DNA of 64,000 nucleotides from Saccharina japonica (lineage: Eukaryota; Sar; Phaeophyceae; Laminariales; Laminariaceae). A program made the position numbers and the translations under genes. Positions within the stretch are counted from its first letter, which is position 1. The number at the start of each line of letters is the position of its first letter. Below are positions 1-10,474 of the stretch, one piece after another. The notes below the pieces were generated by a model, which saw only the letters and a program-made list of their open reading frames with translations, had not been told where the DNA came from and searched no databases. The stretch covers positions 701,478 to 765,477 of the forward strand of contig MEHQ01002657.1 of NCBI GenBank assembly GCA_008828725.1, written 5' to 3'.

Positions 1-60
1 GGGGGGGGGGGGGTGTACTCATGTCGTGCAAGGCCGTAGCCGTATGGGTGACGATGACGG
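1..60 (+). repeat. Poly-G / GTACTCAT repeat, fragment
   Basis: A run of 13 G is followed by GTACTCATG and then GGCCGTAGCCGTATG. The same arrangement (G-run, GTACTCAT, GGCCGTAGTCGTATG) recurs near 8690, 18500 (reverse), 38450 (reverse), 45030 and 63390, so this is the edge of a dispersed repeat cut by the window start. Confidence 0.55.
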
Positions 61-745
61 CGCCCCTGCCTGCCCCCCTGCCTGCCTGCCCATCGAGTCG
101 CACGCAGCGCACGAGCAAGTTTGTGTAAAAACTTATTTTTGTTACAGCCACCGACAACATCGTCAAAAGGAGAAGGAGGAGGAGGAAAAGGATGAGAACA
201 AGTGGCCTCCCCGTCTGGCTCATGATAAAGATGACGACTACGTACGGTGGTGACGCTATACCCATAGCGGCAGAGATAAACGACAATCGACGATGACAGC
301 GAAAACAAAAAAACGAACCTGCTGCGTCCGGTCCGTGACCTGTAACGCGAGAGCGATGACGACGACAGCGATGATCGACAGCGTCAACCACAACAACGCG
401 AACAAAAAACAAACAAACAAAAAAAACTTGGTGCGTGATCGGGTGACGCGAGACGACAAAAAGGCTCGACCCGCGCCTTTCTTCATGTGCTCGCCATCGA
501 CCGAACAGCAAACCCCGCTATATACGAGCTGGTTCAGGGATTCCGTCAGAAATATTTTTGACGTCAAGAATTCACGCCGTTTTTAGTTTTTACGAGTTAA
601 GACTCCTGAAAACTTCGCACACCACCTTCCGCGCCCTTACGCCGAGGGGCGTACAAGTATGGAGGCGTGCTTCCATTAGAGGTGTATGGTATACCTTTTT
701 TAGGCTGAAACGTTTTGTGAATGGCGGGGCTCCTTAACCCAAAAT

Positions 746-787
746 CGTTCGGAATTTCGTTCGGAATTTCGTTCGGAATTTCGTTCT
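746..787. repeat. 12-bp tandem repeat
   Basis: The unit TCGTTCGGAATT is repeated about 3.5 times. The rest of 61-1630 shows no recognisable gene: there are short overlapping open frames in both directions but no domain or convincing splice pattern. Part of 660-720 is repeated in inverse orientation near 20062-20105. Confidence 0.7.
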
Positions 788-1639
788 TGTGTTTGCGATG
801 TTTTTCTTTTTTATACTTAGGCCACGAGATTGATTGTTCATCGGGTAGAACTTCCAGTTTCCGCTAAAATCAGTGTGCAGGCTACTGCAGATATAGAGCT
901 CCTCAAACGACCACCCTCGGAAGGCAAAACATGGTGCACCTGCATACAGGCCACCGTAGCATGCCTCTATGGAGTGGGTACATTTTGTTTTCCCCCCCGC
1001 CAGTTATCTGGGGTCTTCCAGGCTTTTTCTATTTTTTGGTTTCTGGAACCTAGATATCTCGTAGCGAACAACAACATACCCCTCCCCCCCTACCTGGTTG
1101 NCTCCCCCCCGCCCCCATACACTCTTCGGCATAATGGCACGGAAAGTGTGTGCCAAAATTCAGGGAACGATGAAAACAAATAACGCCGTGAACTTCTGAG
1201 CTTTCGTGGGAACAAGTGAAACATGACTAAGCGAAGCGAATTATGTGCGTTTTATAAGACACGACGAAAATCCATGGTTGATTGATTCTCCTGGCGACGG
1301 AAGGGCGCACCGACGGAGGTCTGGAGTTACTGCAGATGTTGCACCAACATGCATGCATGCGAAGGAGCAGGTCTACTCGTCTGCCCCCAGCGTCTCGCTC
1401 ACAGCTGCGCGAGCATACAACAGACGCACACGGCACGGGCGAGAAAGGCACGGCACTGCCTGCTGTTGGTGTGGATAGGGCCTACTAGTAGGGGCTAGCT
1501 ATTAGGCTATCTATCGCTGTAGTTTTCTCGTTCCTGGCAGCGATCAACAACGAAAGGATGGCTGTGATCGTGGGACTCCAGATGGCCAATGCTTCGCGGC
1601 ATGTGGAATGTGCCCAGCAGGACTGTGACTCAGGAGTTG

Positions 1640-3545
1640 GCGTTATTGCTACCTAGCCTATAGAGAGTGGTTTTGTGTGGGCTCTGGCGGAATGTTGACC
1701 CCGCGGGCCTGTCGCCTCTTTGCCCCCTTGTATCGTAGTTGCATGCACCCGGGCCCGCGTTTACCTTTGTGATCGGATGCTTCTGGCGACTCCACAGGTG
1801 GTTATTTCTTGTGTATCGCAGTTGCATGCAGCCGGGCCCGCGTTTACCTTGTGGTCGGATGCTTCTGGCGACTCCGCAGGTGGTTATTTCTTGGGGCCCC
1901 CAGGGGCCCCAGGGGCCCCAGCATGAGTCCGGTGCGTGGTGGCGTTCTTGATTTGACGATGATGTGCGCACACGACTGCGGGCGACGGTTCGCGACTGGG
2001 ACGATATGTCCATTCACGTCCTCGAGCCACTGGTCATGGTGGCAACGGCGTCGGTGTTCGTCACGCAGTCGAGCATGCAGCCTAGTTACGCTCGGGACGC
2101 TATCTCAATGCAGGGGGATAACATGTCCGCCGTACAACCGGTCTCAAACTGCCGGGGGGGGGCAAGGCAACTCGTTCGGGGGCAGTCATGCGTCTGTTGG
2201 AATGTTCGGTGGGTAGGCAGTGGATGGTTGATGCTTTGAAGCGTTACATGTCGCTGGAGGCGATAACTCCATTGCGGACGGCTTTTCACGGTGTGGAGTT
2301 AGAGGTGTTTGACAATAACCTCCGCGCGTTCAGGCCCGATGTCGCTTGGCGCCGGGAGGGTATTGGGGGCAGCAGGCGTCGAGCTGTGTGCAGGAAGTTT
2401 TGGCAGCCAGCTCATCAGTCAGGCTCTTGCGCCTTCGTCTAAAATAGGCTAATATATGTCAGGTCTACACGGGCTTGGACGCTTTTCGCGGAGTTAATAG
2501 GGGAAGCCCAATCCTTAGACGCAACATAATCGGTGAGGGAGGAAACTGAGGCGTTGCTCGAGTCAGTTACGCGTGGGGTGGTTTGTCGGAGGGAAAACCA
2601 AGCCAATACCTTTGCCCGTAAGATACAGTAGAAGCAGTGTTGCCATGCCCACCGCGTCGATGTGGTGTAAGATACAGTAGTAGAAGCAGTGTTGCCATGC
2701 CCACTGCGTCGATGTGGAGATGGAGTTGTCCACGCCGTCGCCCCTTGATCAGACGCGCGCTGAAGGGGGTCGCGTGGTCGCACGTGGCCGCCGGTACGCC
2801 GAAAAGAGTCACCCGCTCGATTTCATGAGGAGACACGTTGTTGGAAGGACAGTGCCTTGCCCCGCCGTGGACTCCGGGCCGCGTTCTACGGATGGATGTT
2901 GTCTCTCGTTAGTTAGTGTTATTTTTTTCGTGGCGAGGTCAGACGGCATCCTCGCCTCGCCTCAGCGTCCCGGGTGGTGAAAACCCATGCATTGGCTTAA
3001 CGAGGGGCGATGTAGCGCTGTACACGGGGGCGGCGGCGGCAGTTGGGCTCGTTACAGTGGCACCAGGCCACCAGTTACAGTAGCATCGAGGTTTGTTGCC
3101 GAGGCTACAAGGGTGACCAAGCACAACTACAGGGTTGGTTGTTGTGCGTACACGCGACGACGCCAGTCGGGCACGTCGTTCCGGGGTTCGAGCAGGCGGT
3201 GATGCTGTCTGTCTTATGGTGGAGCTGCTGTCGATTTTTCGACATTGCTGGACAGCACCCCACCGACGTCGTATCGGTATGACAATGAGGGTTGGGTGTG
3301 GGTGTACACGGAAAAGCCCTCGGGTCACTTCGCGATGTGGTAGAAGAGACAGAGGACGACCCCCGGCGGAAGTCGCCCTTCATTCGCTGCGTATCGGCGC
3401 ATCCTCTACGCTGGCGGCCAGGGGGGGAGGGTGCTGCAGAGGGTGATTCAGAGAGAGAGAGAGTGGATGGAAGTCGCCAGGGTCATCCAAGCTGTACACC
3501 CGGAATAACCCGGAGGACGCGGGTACATATGATCTCGTAAACTAG
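1640..3545 (+). mobile_element. Degenerate tyrosine-recombinase (DIRS-like) retrotransposon
   Basis: Two enzymatic domains can be read in order on the plus strand, in shifting frames. First comes RNase H: SDASGDSAGGYFLG with its first Asp at 1858, VLEPLVMVATA with Glu at 2024, then GDNMSAV with Asp at 2117 followed by CRGG. This is the Asp-Glu-Asp pattern of retroelement RNase H. Further on is a tyrosine recombinase: RGYKGDQ near 3100, HSLRIGASSTLAA from 3381 (the HxxR box), then SKLYTRNNPEDAG from 3486 with the nucleophile Tyr at 3495, ending at a TAG at 3545. RNase H followed by a tyrosine recombinase is the DIRS-type order. The first Asp and the Glu lie in different frames, and a TGA at 3445 lies between HSLRIG and LYTRNN, so the copy is dead. 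About 80 bp around the RNase H start is tandemly duplicated (1735-1806, 1818-1890). No reverse transcriptase was recognised upstream, so the 5' limit is uncertain. Confidence 0.75.
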
Positions 3546-3593
3546 GAGAGACTGAGAAGATCGGGCAAAGACAGCCAGGCCAGGGTACCGTAG

Positions 3594-3857
3594 ACTGGTG
3601 CTACGGTAGGGGGGGTAGCCTGATTTCACTACCACGTTTACCACACTCGGACGAGTGGCTCTGTACCTCACTCAAAACTGTAGGCAGGAATATTTTGCTG
3701 TCGCAGAGTAGCAAGCATACCATGGCGGTGCATATCTCGAAAACGTAAAGCGTCAACATAAAATAATCGCGAAGAAATATGGTGGTCACTCGGCGGAGTG
3801 GCTCTCATCCGCTGAAAATAGCGGACATAAAAGCGACCCCCCTACCGTAGCACCAGT
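3594..3857. mobile_element. MITE with about 22-bp terminal inverted repeats
   Basis: ACTGGTGCTACGGTAGGGGG at 3594 is matched in reverse complement at 3836-3857 (CCCCCTACCGTAGCACCAGT). The 264 bp between the ends have no coding potential. This fits a non-autonomous DNA transposon just downstream of the dead retroelement. No target-site duplication was clear. Confidence 0.65.
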
Positions 3858-3859
3858 CC

Positions 3860-5035
3860 GTACGGGGCTGAGCCCCGCATTCTCGAGGCGATCTCGGAGT
3901 TGGTGTGTGTCAATGGTTCACTACCATCGGGGGTCTCGGTTGTCCGAGTCTGCGTGTGTTAGAGCCCCGGCCAGTTGGCTGGGGAGGGGGGCTCTTGGGT
4001 ACTGGCATGTTGACAGGAAACGGGAAGCAGCGGACGGTGCCGTAGTTATCGTTCTATGTCAGTAGAGCGCCTCCCCAACGTCGCAAGAGAATAATACTGA
4101 CATAAAATTTCAAAGGATACATTATGAAACATGGATTTTACCGTATTTTTCGAAATTACTTGGTTTCAGTATAAAATCGACTTTTAAGCGGTATTTTTTG
4201 CTGTGAAATATTGATCCTGTATACGCAAGTCAATTCTTCGAATTTGTGCGCAAACTGTTTTCGCAGATTTTGCCTTGGAGTACCCTAGAACCGTTTCGCT
4301 CAGAGCAAAAAAAACGAAAAAATAAATAAATGATTTCTTGCTACGCACGGAAAACGCCTGTGACCAATGCTGACTGACCTTTTGAAGGCCTGTGGTTGGT
4401 CGGGGCGCAATTTCACCGCCAGCTAGACCGACTCTCAACAAAAAAAACTGGCTACGTACGTATGCCATCCGCCTCCGCTGTTCAATACGGCCAGTATATG
4501 TGATATTCGAGTAGGTATTGCATGCAGCATTCATGGTGGACGAAAAGTTGGGGCGTTTTGCTTGAACCAGACCCGTAGCTCGCCCACAGACTGGCCCGCA
4601 ACTCCCGCTCCCGCTCCCCCAAATTAAAAAAAGTAGCACTGGTTTATACGTTGTGCATTCGAGCTCTCCATCAAGGGTCTCCTACAACGGAAGGTCCAAA
4701 TGTGTCCACAATACCTCGCTCGCGAAAAGCCAATAATCGTATTCAGTGCGTACCCCCGAGGGTAGCCAGTTATTCGTCCGGCTGAACGAGACTCACATCC
4801 GTCCCCGAAAGAAAGAAGTCAGAGATGAAAAACAAAAGGAAAGGTGGAGCACAAACAACAAGCTACGGTAGTAAGCGCAAGCCACAAGAAAAAACAGAAA
4901 AAAAAAACTCGCCCCCGAGGAAAAACAAACAAACAAACNGCGAGGAGGGAAAGGGGAGGTGAGGGAAGATAATAAATTACCCTACGAATATTGATTGTAT
5001 CCCAGGTACGTGAAACGAGAGAGCGCGGCCTTCGC
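3860..5035. other. Unassigned sequence
   Basis: No exon, domain or strong repeat is recognised here. On the minus strand this lies downstream of the RPB1 exon at 5519-5605 and may be its intron. The open frames seen are short and show no family resemblance. Confidence 0.4.
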
Positions 5036-5039
5036 AACA

Positions 5040-5480
5040 GCCTCTTGGGTAACAAGGTAGGTAACGCGGTAACGACGTATGATATAACAACGACGACAGA
5101 ACACGGTAACCAAAGGTATCGGAATCAAAGGGAGGCAATCAGGTAACGCGAGGTACCACAAGGTACCACAAGATAACAACAGTGTTTGAAGAAAGTAACA
5201 GAAGGTAACACGGCAACAGGAAGAAACAGGGTAACATAACGCAACAAGAGGAAACAAAAGGCAGTAACCGGTGCTGGTCGTCAACAAAGACAACAACGTA
5301 TCAGAAGGTAACAAGATGTAACAAAAAGGAAATACTTGAACCAGGTCGTACCTGGTACGCACAAAAACGTTACAAACGTAATAGGGTAACGAAACGTAAC
5401 AAACGGTAACAACAAAGAGCAATGGCAGGTACCAGTACGTAGGTAACAAAAGGTAACAGGGTAACAGTACGTAGGCAATC
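5040..5480. repeat. GGTAACA-rich low-complexity tract
   Basis: Irregular tandem copies of GGTAACA and GGTACCACA fill the tract. It stops about 40 bp before the donor side of the RPB1 exon, so it would be intronic on the minus strand. Confidence 0.7.
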
Positions 5481-5518
5481 ATAGATAGCAAAAAAAAAAA
5501 AACGGACAGCCCACATAC

Positions 5519-5605
5519 CTTCGCGAAGTGAGGGAGCGTCCGGCGCTTGAAGCCGTACGGGATGCGCTGCCCCTCGACGTTCTGCTGCCCCACGCACGCC
5601 AGAAT
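5519..5605 (-). CDS. RPB1: RNA polymerase II largest subunit, one internal exon
   Basis: The 87-bp exon encodes 29 residues, phase 0 at both ends, with CCTGACAG acceptor and AAG|GTATGT donor. The peptide contains [15 protein letters not shown] and RRTLPHF, the block at the start of the conserved region before DDYGPESRGFVENSY in RPB1. RPB1 is the catalytic largest subunit of nuclear RNA polymerase II, and this block lies near the funnel and bridge-helix part of the enzyme. QQNVEG with RTLPHF fits RPB1 better than RPA1 or RPC1. No neighbouring RPB1 exon was found: the next one downstream would lie below position 1, and the 2.7 kb upstream to the end of FAM136A is repeat only. It is either an exon isolated by very long introns or a displaced gene fragment. 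The family call is strong; membership of a working gene is not. Confidence 0.8.
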
Positions 5606-5639
5606 CTGTCAGGAACCGGAGCCAAAATATTAACCGACA

Positions 5640-6060
5640 GACAGACCAACCGACCGATCAACGAAAGGGAAAAAGCAAGCGACAGGGACGGAAACGGAAA
5701 CAGGAAACGCAAACAGGGTTGAAAATTTTGAGTGGTCGTTAACCAACCAACCGCCCAACGGACCGACCGACCAACCAACCGACCGACCGACCATCAAATA
5801 TAAAAAACCAAGTACTTATATACCAGGTATAAAACATGAAATAAACAACCACAACCAACCATCAACTCACACACCGAACATCAGCCAAACATCAACCAAA
5901 CATCAATCAAACATCAATCAAACAAAAAACAAAAGTCAACATACCAACCATCAAAATCAGACGTCAAACATCAACACAAACAAAACGCCAAACACCACCC
6001 AGACATCACGGAAGCACCCACCCACCCACCAACCCAACTATACCCACCCGATTCGTCAAA
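5640..6060. repeat. Low-complexity AACC / ATCAA tracts
   Basis: Runs of GACCGACCAACC give way to repeated CATCAAAC and ACCCACCC. No coding signal was seen. The sequence separates the RPB1 exon from the tandem arrays to its right. Confidence 0.65.
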
Positions 6061-6217
6061 ATTTCCCCTTCCAAAGAAAACCAAGGGGAAAGGTCAAGAC
6101 TCAGGGTTAACACTCGAGGCCGTTTCTCCACCACCACAAAGAAGAAAAAGAAGAGTTTCTTACTTCGTAAGGGCAACAATACGAACTCAAAATCGTCAAA
6201 AAAAAACCGGTATCGAA

Positions 6218-6262
6218 CAGATCAAATCAGATCAGATCAGATCAGGTCATATCAGATCAGAT
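6218..6262. repeat. (GATCA)n simple repeat
   Basis: GATCA units are repeated about eight times with one CAT variant. The sequence from 6263 to 6850 holds no recognised gene. Confidence 0.75.
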
Positions 6263-6849
6263 CCCCTTAAGCCATTATCTAGACATTTCAGACCAGACAG
6301 ACGCCTAACGATCTGCATTATTATCTAGATAATGTTTTTGCCGGCTGGGAGCCCTATATATGATGTGCATGATGAATCTTAAAACATTACCTGGTATATG
6401 TTTCCTGGGTTGGATCTTTTACTCGTACGCAGATAGATCTTGCACGAAATGTCATAACGGAAGATATAAGATCTACTGCTGTAGATGATCTACAGAGCGC
6501 GATGTGTCCGGTGTGTGGTACTGCCGTCTCAGCGGTACGAATAAAATTGAAATCAGTCGTACTATGAAAACGTACCAGGTACGAAATATTTAACGGCAAA
6601 AATCTGAACCCAGTTGTAGTCCGTGTATACGTACGTATGAAATGCACTCAGCGAAGAAATAAGTTATCTCCCCGCGGGGGTTCCCGATAGCCAGAGAGCT
6701 ACGTTACATATTCCAGTACCCCACACAGCACTCAAAAAAATTGGGAGATAGAAAAAAAGGGCTGGGCTTTCGCTCGAAATGTGACAAGAAAAAAAACTTC
6801 GAAAATCAAATATATAACTTCAAAAATAAAATCATTGTGTATGTAGGAC

Positions 6850-7600
6850 AACACAATGCTCTGCCCCACATACACATTTGAGCTTGGTCCAAAAACCCCC
6901 CAAAAAACTCTGCCCCATATATATGAGAAAGAACTTGAGCCTGGTCCGTACTAACAGATACCCATGCTTCACATACGAACCGGGGCCTGGCCCAAATAAT
7001 GGACTCCCCTAATAGCGAGGAAACTCAAGAATCGTGAGAAATTACGATATGCCTGGCCCAGTGGCGTCTGGCCAGCTGGAGCAGCATAGTCGGCTCGCGT
7101 GTTCTACCAGTCTACTAGCAGCATTCCGTGCTGCGCCCACTTGGTAGTTCCGCACCCACGCGATGAACCAAACGAAAGGCTATCATAAAGAAGGCCAATT
7201 CTCAAACAAGCCCACAGAATAGAACCAACATGCCTCATTCTCTCTTACAGACAAAATGCGGATTATTCTCGGAAGTTTCCCTTTCTCGAACAATCTTCTC
7301 CATCCTGACCCGCTTAAGAACTCGAGACTGGGCCGAAATAAGCGACACGCCCTGCTTCACATAAGAACTGGAACCTGACCCAAATCATGGACACATCCTG
7401 ACCCACAAAATAACTCGAGCTTGGCCCAACATAAGGGACACACCCTGCCCCACATAAGAACTTGAGCCTGGCTCAAAATAAGAAACACACCAGAAACATA
7501 CCCTGTCTCACATAAGAACTGTAGCATGGACAAAAATAAGAACCACACCCTGCCTCATCTAAGAACAAAAAATAAGAACTTGAGCTTGGTCTAAAACATT
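6850..7600. repeat. Degenerate tandem array, unit about 43 bp
   Basis: Recurring modules CCCTGCCCCACATAAGAAC, TTGAGCCTGGCCCAAAATAA and GGACACA repeat irregularly, most densely from 7310 to 7600. The stretch 7020-7300 is interrupted by non-repeat sequence. Confidence 0.65.
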
Positions 7601-7689
7601 TTTTTCTTGAGTGGTGTGGCGGGCTATACTCTAGTCGCCACTTTTGACACGCCTTGGCCGCGTGTGCATCCTACCCTTTCTCCCAACGA

Positions 7690-8347
7690 AGCTAAAACAG
7701 CAAGCTCACGGCAGCCTCTGCTAACTAAGTTAGCTAGTTAACCGCAGCCTCTCCGAACCAAACTACGCCATTCGTAGGTTAGTTAATGGCAGCCTGTCCT
7801 ACCTATTAATAAGCTAGTTGTCGGCAGTCTCTCCTCGCTAAGTTGGCTAGTTAATGGCAGCCTCTCCGAACTAAAACGAAGCCATTCTTAGCCAGTTAAC
7901 GGCAGTCTCTCGGAACTAAAACGAAGCCATTCTTAGCTAGTTAATGGCAGCTTCTCCGGACTAAAACGAAGCCATTCTTAGCTAGTTACCGGCAGTCTCT
8001 CGGAACTAAAACGAAGCCGTTCTTAGCTAGTTAATGGCAGCCTCTCCAAACTAAGCCACACATGGCTAGTTAATGGCAGCCTCTCCGAACTAAAACGAAG
8101 CCATTCTTAGCCAGTTGACGGCAGTATCTCGGAACTAACACGAAGCCATTCGTAGCTAGTTATTGGCAGCTTCTCCGAACTAAGTCACACATGGCTAGTT
8201 AATGGAAGCCTCTCCGAACTAAGCCACACATAACTATAGTTAATGGCGGCCTCTCCGATTCAAGCCGCATATGGCTAGTCAATTGCAGCCTCTCCTAACT
8301 AAGTTAGCTAGCTATGACGGCAGCTTCCCCTAACTATAATTAGCGAG
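7690..8347. repeat. Satellite abutting the FAM136A stop codon
   Basis: About a dozen copies of a unit of roughly 45-48 bp built from TAGCTAGTTAATGGCAGCC, TCTCCGAACTAAAACGAAGC and CATTCT. Some units lack the AAACGAAGCCATTC part. The array ends exactly at the minus-strand stop codon of FAM136A exon 4. The exon end itself (GCTAGTTAGCCGCAGC on the plus strand) looks like a unit, so the array may have grown from, or merged with, the 3' end of the gene. Confidence 0.75.
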
Positions 8348-8452
8348 CTAGTTAGCCGCAGCAGCAGCTTCCGCCGCTGCCTTGATCTTAGCCTCTATTC
8401 CCGGCATCAACGCCAAGTGCTTCTTCACGCACACCCCAGCGCATTTCGCATT
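8348..8452 (-). CDS. FAM136A: FAM136A homologue, exon 4 (last)
   Basis: The 105-bp exon encodes 34 residues and a TAG stop. It opens after GCGCAG acceptor in phase 0 with NAKCAGVCVKKHLALMPG, the fourth CX3C motif (Cys 115/119 of the joined protein). The family has CVxxCVDxHxxLIP at this place. The tail is Ala-rich (AAAEAAAAAN). The stop codon is the first triplet next to a satellite array. The preceding intron (8453-15243) is 6791 bp of transposon remnants, minisatellites and GATA repeat. Motif, position and phase all fit the other three exons. Confidence 0.85.
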   Translation of the reverse strand, partial: NAKCAGVCVKKHLALMPGIEAKIKAAAEAAAAAN

Positions 8453-8582
8453 CTGCGCGAACGGGGGGCGAAGCATTTTTAATATGTTTGCAAGACCAGA
8501 GCGAGGGGGAGGGGGGGAGGGGAGGGGAGGGGACGGGGGGAGGTTATACTGTTGTAAAAAAAGGTTTCCACTGGGTGTGATT

Positions 8583-8940
8583 TGGAGGGTGAGGGGGGGG
8601 GGGCGTACTCATTTGTTGCTTGCCTTAGTCATTTGACCATTGACCACGCACCCCTTTCGAGACGGGAGAAAGGGAGGGGGGGGGGGGGGGGGTGTACTTG
8701 ATATTCAGGCATGGCCGTAGTCGTATGATCATAGACCCTTGCATCCCTACAATGCCGGGACGGAGCATGTCGGGTTTTCACCGACCAGACAGACATTGCT
8801 AGCACCAAGCGCGAAGCACCGTGAGGTGCTCGGCGAGTCGCATGGAGGGTGAGCCGCATCCTACTAAGAGCCGCTTGTGAGACGGACTTGCATATGGACG
8901 ACAGCCTCCAATTAATTGATTTGATTTCTGGTGTGGCCAC
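8583..8940 (+). repeat. Two adjacent copies of the poly-G / GTACTCAT repeat family
   Basis: The first part (8583-8660) is a G-run, GTACTCATTTGTTGCTTGCC and CCCTTTCGAGACGG, seen again near 17250, 44290, 58740 and 63520. The second (8673-8940) is a 19-G run, GTACTTGATATTCAGGCATG and a block of about 230 bp containing GACGGAGCATGTCGGGTTTT. That block is well conserved at 18290-18530 (reverse) and in part at 63385-63500. The open frames in it are repeat shadows, not genes. Confidence 0.7.
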
Positions 8941-9265
8941 TCCCAGAGACAGCGATGGGAAAACTATGGAACTGCCTCATGGGTGCCTTACCACAAACAC
9001 TACGTGATATATATGAGCATTCCCCTTGTGCGGAGTAAAGGTTCTCCACCCCAAACAAATGATCTATAACTCGACCGCCAGTTGTGATCGACCGCCAAAA
9101 AAAAATGAAAGCAAAACGGTACCCTGGTGGTCTAGCTCACGCAGTGAGAGGCGTTTTACAGTGTCGTTTGCCAACCGACGCCAACCCAACGCATATACTA
9201 TATAGGAGGGGAAGGGGGCAAGAGTCTACTATGTAACCCCAGTTCTGAGTTACCACTATTACGTG

Positions 9266-9722
9266 GGACCATAGTAAATAGGATCAAAAGTTGGTACGTA
9301 GCAAAAAAAATAATATACGATAGGTTTTTGTGTGTACCGTTTTTTTTTTTTTGTCCATCCCATTAATGATCTTCGCCCTTCTTTTTCTCTCTTTCTCTTT
9401 ATAGTCGTAACTCAGATCCGGGGTCAATAAGTAGGCTCTTCTCCCCTCTACCCACTACGGTACGTGCCTTGCATTTTTTTATTGCGAGAAAAATTCAGCG
9501 TTTTCTTCCCTCGTCGATTTGCGTCGGATTCCGCCTGCCCACGCCACGAAGGCGCTCTCAGCACTTGGTTCCTTTTTATTTTTTCAAATAAAGTCAAAAT
9601 CTCACCATGGTGGGATTTGCACTCGGGTGCCAATGCTAGTAGTCTTCGAAGCTGACCACTAGTCTACCGGGGCGACCAGCTTAGGGTTGGGTCCTATTTA
9701 CTACGATTTACTATGGTCCCTG
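9266..9722. mobile_element. ACCATAGTAAATAGGACC-type MITE split by a SINE
   Basis: The left end GGGACCATAGTAAATAGGA and the right end TTTACTATGGTCCC are inverse of each other and normally lie about 80-140 bp apart. Here a tRNA-derived SINE (9354-9680) sits between them. Internal GGTTTTTGTGTGTACCG is shared with copies near 15660, 37490, 42650, 60132 and 61835. Confidence 0.6.
9354..9680 (-). mobile_element. tRNA-derived SINE
   Basis: Read on the minus strand, the element begins with a tRNA-like head at 9680: GGTCGCCCCGGTAGACTAG holds an A box (TAGACTAGTGG), and GTGCAAATCC resembles a B box. A body follows with GACCCCGGATCTGAGTTACG and ends near CGAAGATCATTAATGGGATG. The same body recurs near 11450, 11930, 16610, 25903 and 38055. 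Not a functional tRNA: no proper anticodon arm is seen. Confidence 0.65.
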
Positions 9723-9767
9723 GAATACCTATATACGAGTACCTATATCTAGGGTCATGGTGGTTAA

Positions 9768-9845
9768 CCCCTTAAGAACCGGTCCCCCGTTTTTGTACCA
9801 ACTAGTTGGAATTAGTGTGGGATAAGTTTTGCAGTTCTGAAAGAG
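9768..9845. mobile_element. TTAA-flanked short MITE (piggyBac-like)
   Basis: TTAA occurs on both sides (9764-9767, 9846-9849). The ends CCCCTTAAGAACCGG and CAGTTCTGAAAGAG are imperfect inverse copies. The internal sequence AACTAGTTGGAATTAGTGTG resembles the copies at 19301 and 19965. TTAA targets and CCCTT-type ends are piggyBac traits. Confidence 0.55.
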
Positions 9846-9899
9846 TTAACGCTAAGGTAGGGATTGAAGCAGTGAGATAATGTGAGACCAACGACAACA

Positions 9900-10200
9900 A
9901 CAGCAACAAGACCACAGCAGCAGCAGCAGTACTAATACAAGACAACACAGCAGCAAGAAACAACAGCAGCAGCAGCAACAACAACAACAGCAACAACAGC
10001 AATATCAACAAGACAACAACAAAAACGGCAACAGCAATATCAACAAAAACCCAACAACAACAGCAACAAAAACAACATCAGCAATATCAACAACACAACA
10101 ACAACTACAACAACAACAGATGATGAGTGATGCTGAGATGAGACCAGGAAGAGTTAAATACAACAGCAGCAGCAGCACAGCAGCAGTGGAAATGAGGCTG
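9900..10200. repeat. CAG/CAA trinucleotide-rich tract
   Basis: Imperfect AACAACAGC and CAGCAGCAG runs, with ATATCAACAA interspersed, lie in the third intron of FAM136A. The leucine-rich minus-strand frames here are translations of the repeat. Confidence 0.7.
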
Positions 10201-10474
10201 ACATTTTCTGCGGAAGATCCAGCCATACCTTATACCACTTTGTCCCTAGATTTAAGCACCATTTATATAGTAAAAAATCGATAAAAGGTGCTTATATTTC
10301 GGGACAGATTGGTATATTACATATCAAGTATATACAATATTGTACTACAGGTATGATATTAATAATTATTTACTGTGAAAGATCCAAACATCTATGCGAC
10401 GGTATGATATACGAGGGTATATACCATATACCTGGTATTATACAGATTTTGTTCCCCTCAAAACCCGTAGTTCG

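Noticed and set aside
8629..8940. Open frame shared with 18281-18511 and therefore apparently conserved
   Set aside because: Both are the same dispersed 230-bp repeat; the nucleotide sequence is conserved, including non-coding positions.
9603..9680. tRNA gene on the minus strand
   Set aside because: A and B boxes are recognisable but no proper anticodon arm or acceptor pairing was found, and a SINE body follows. The same holds for 26141-26218.
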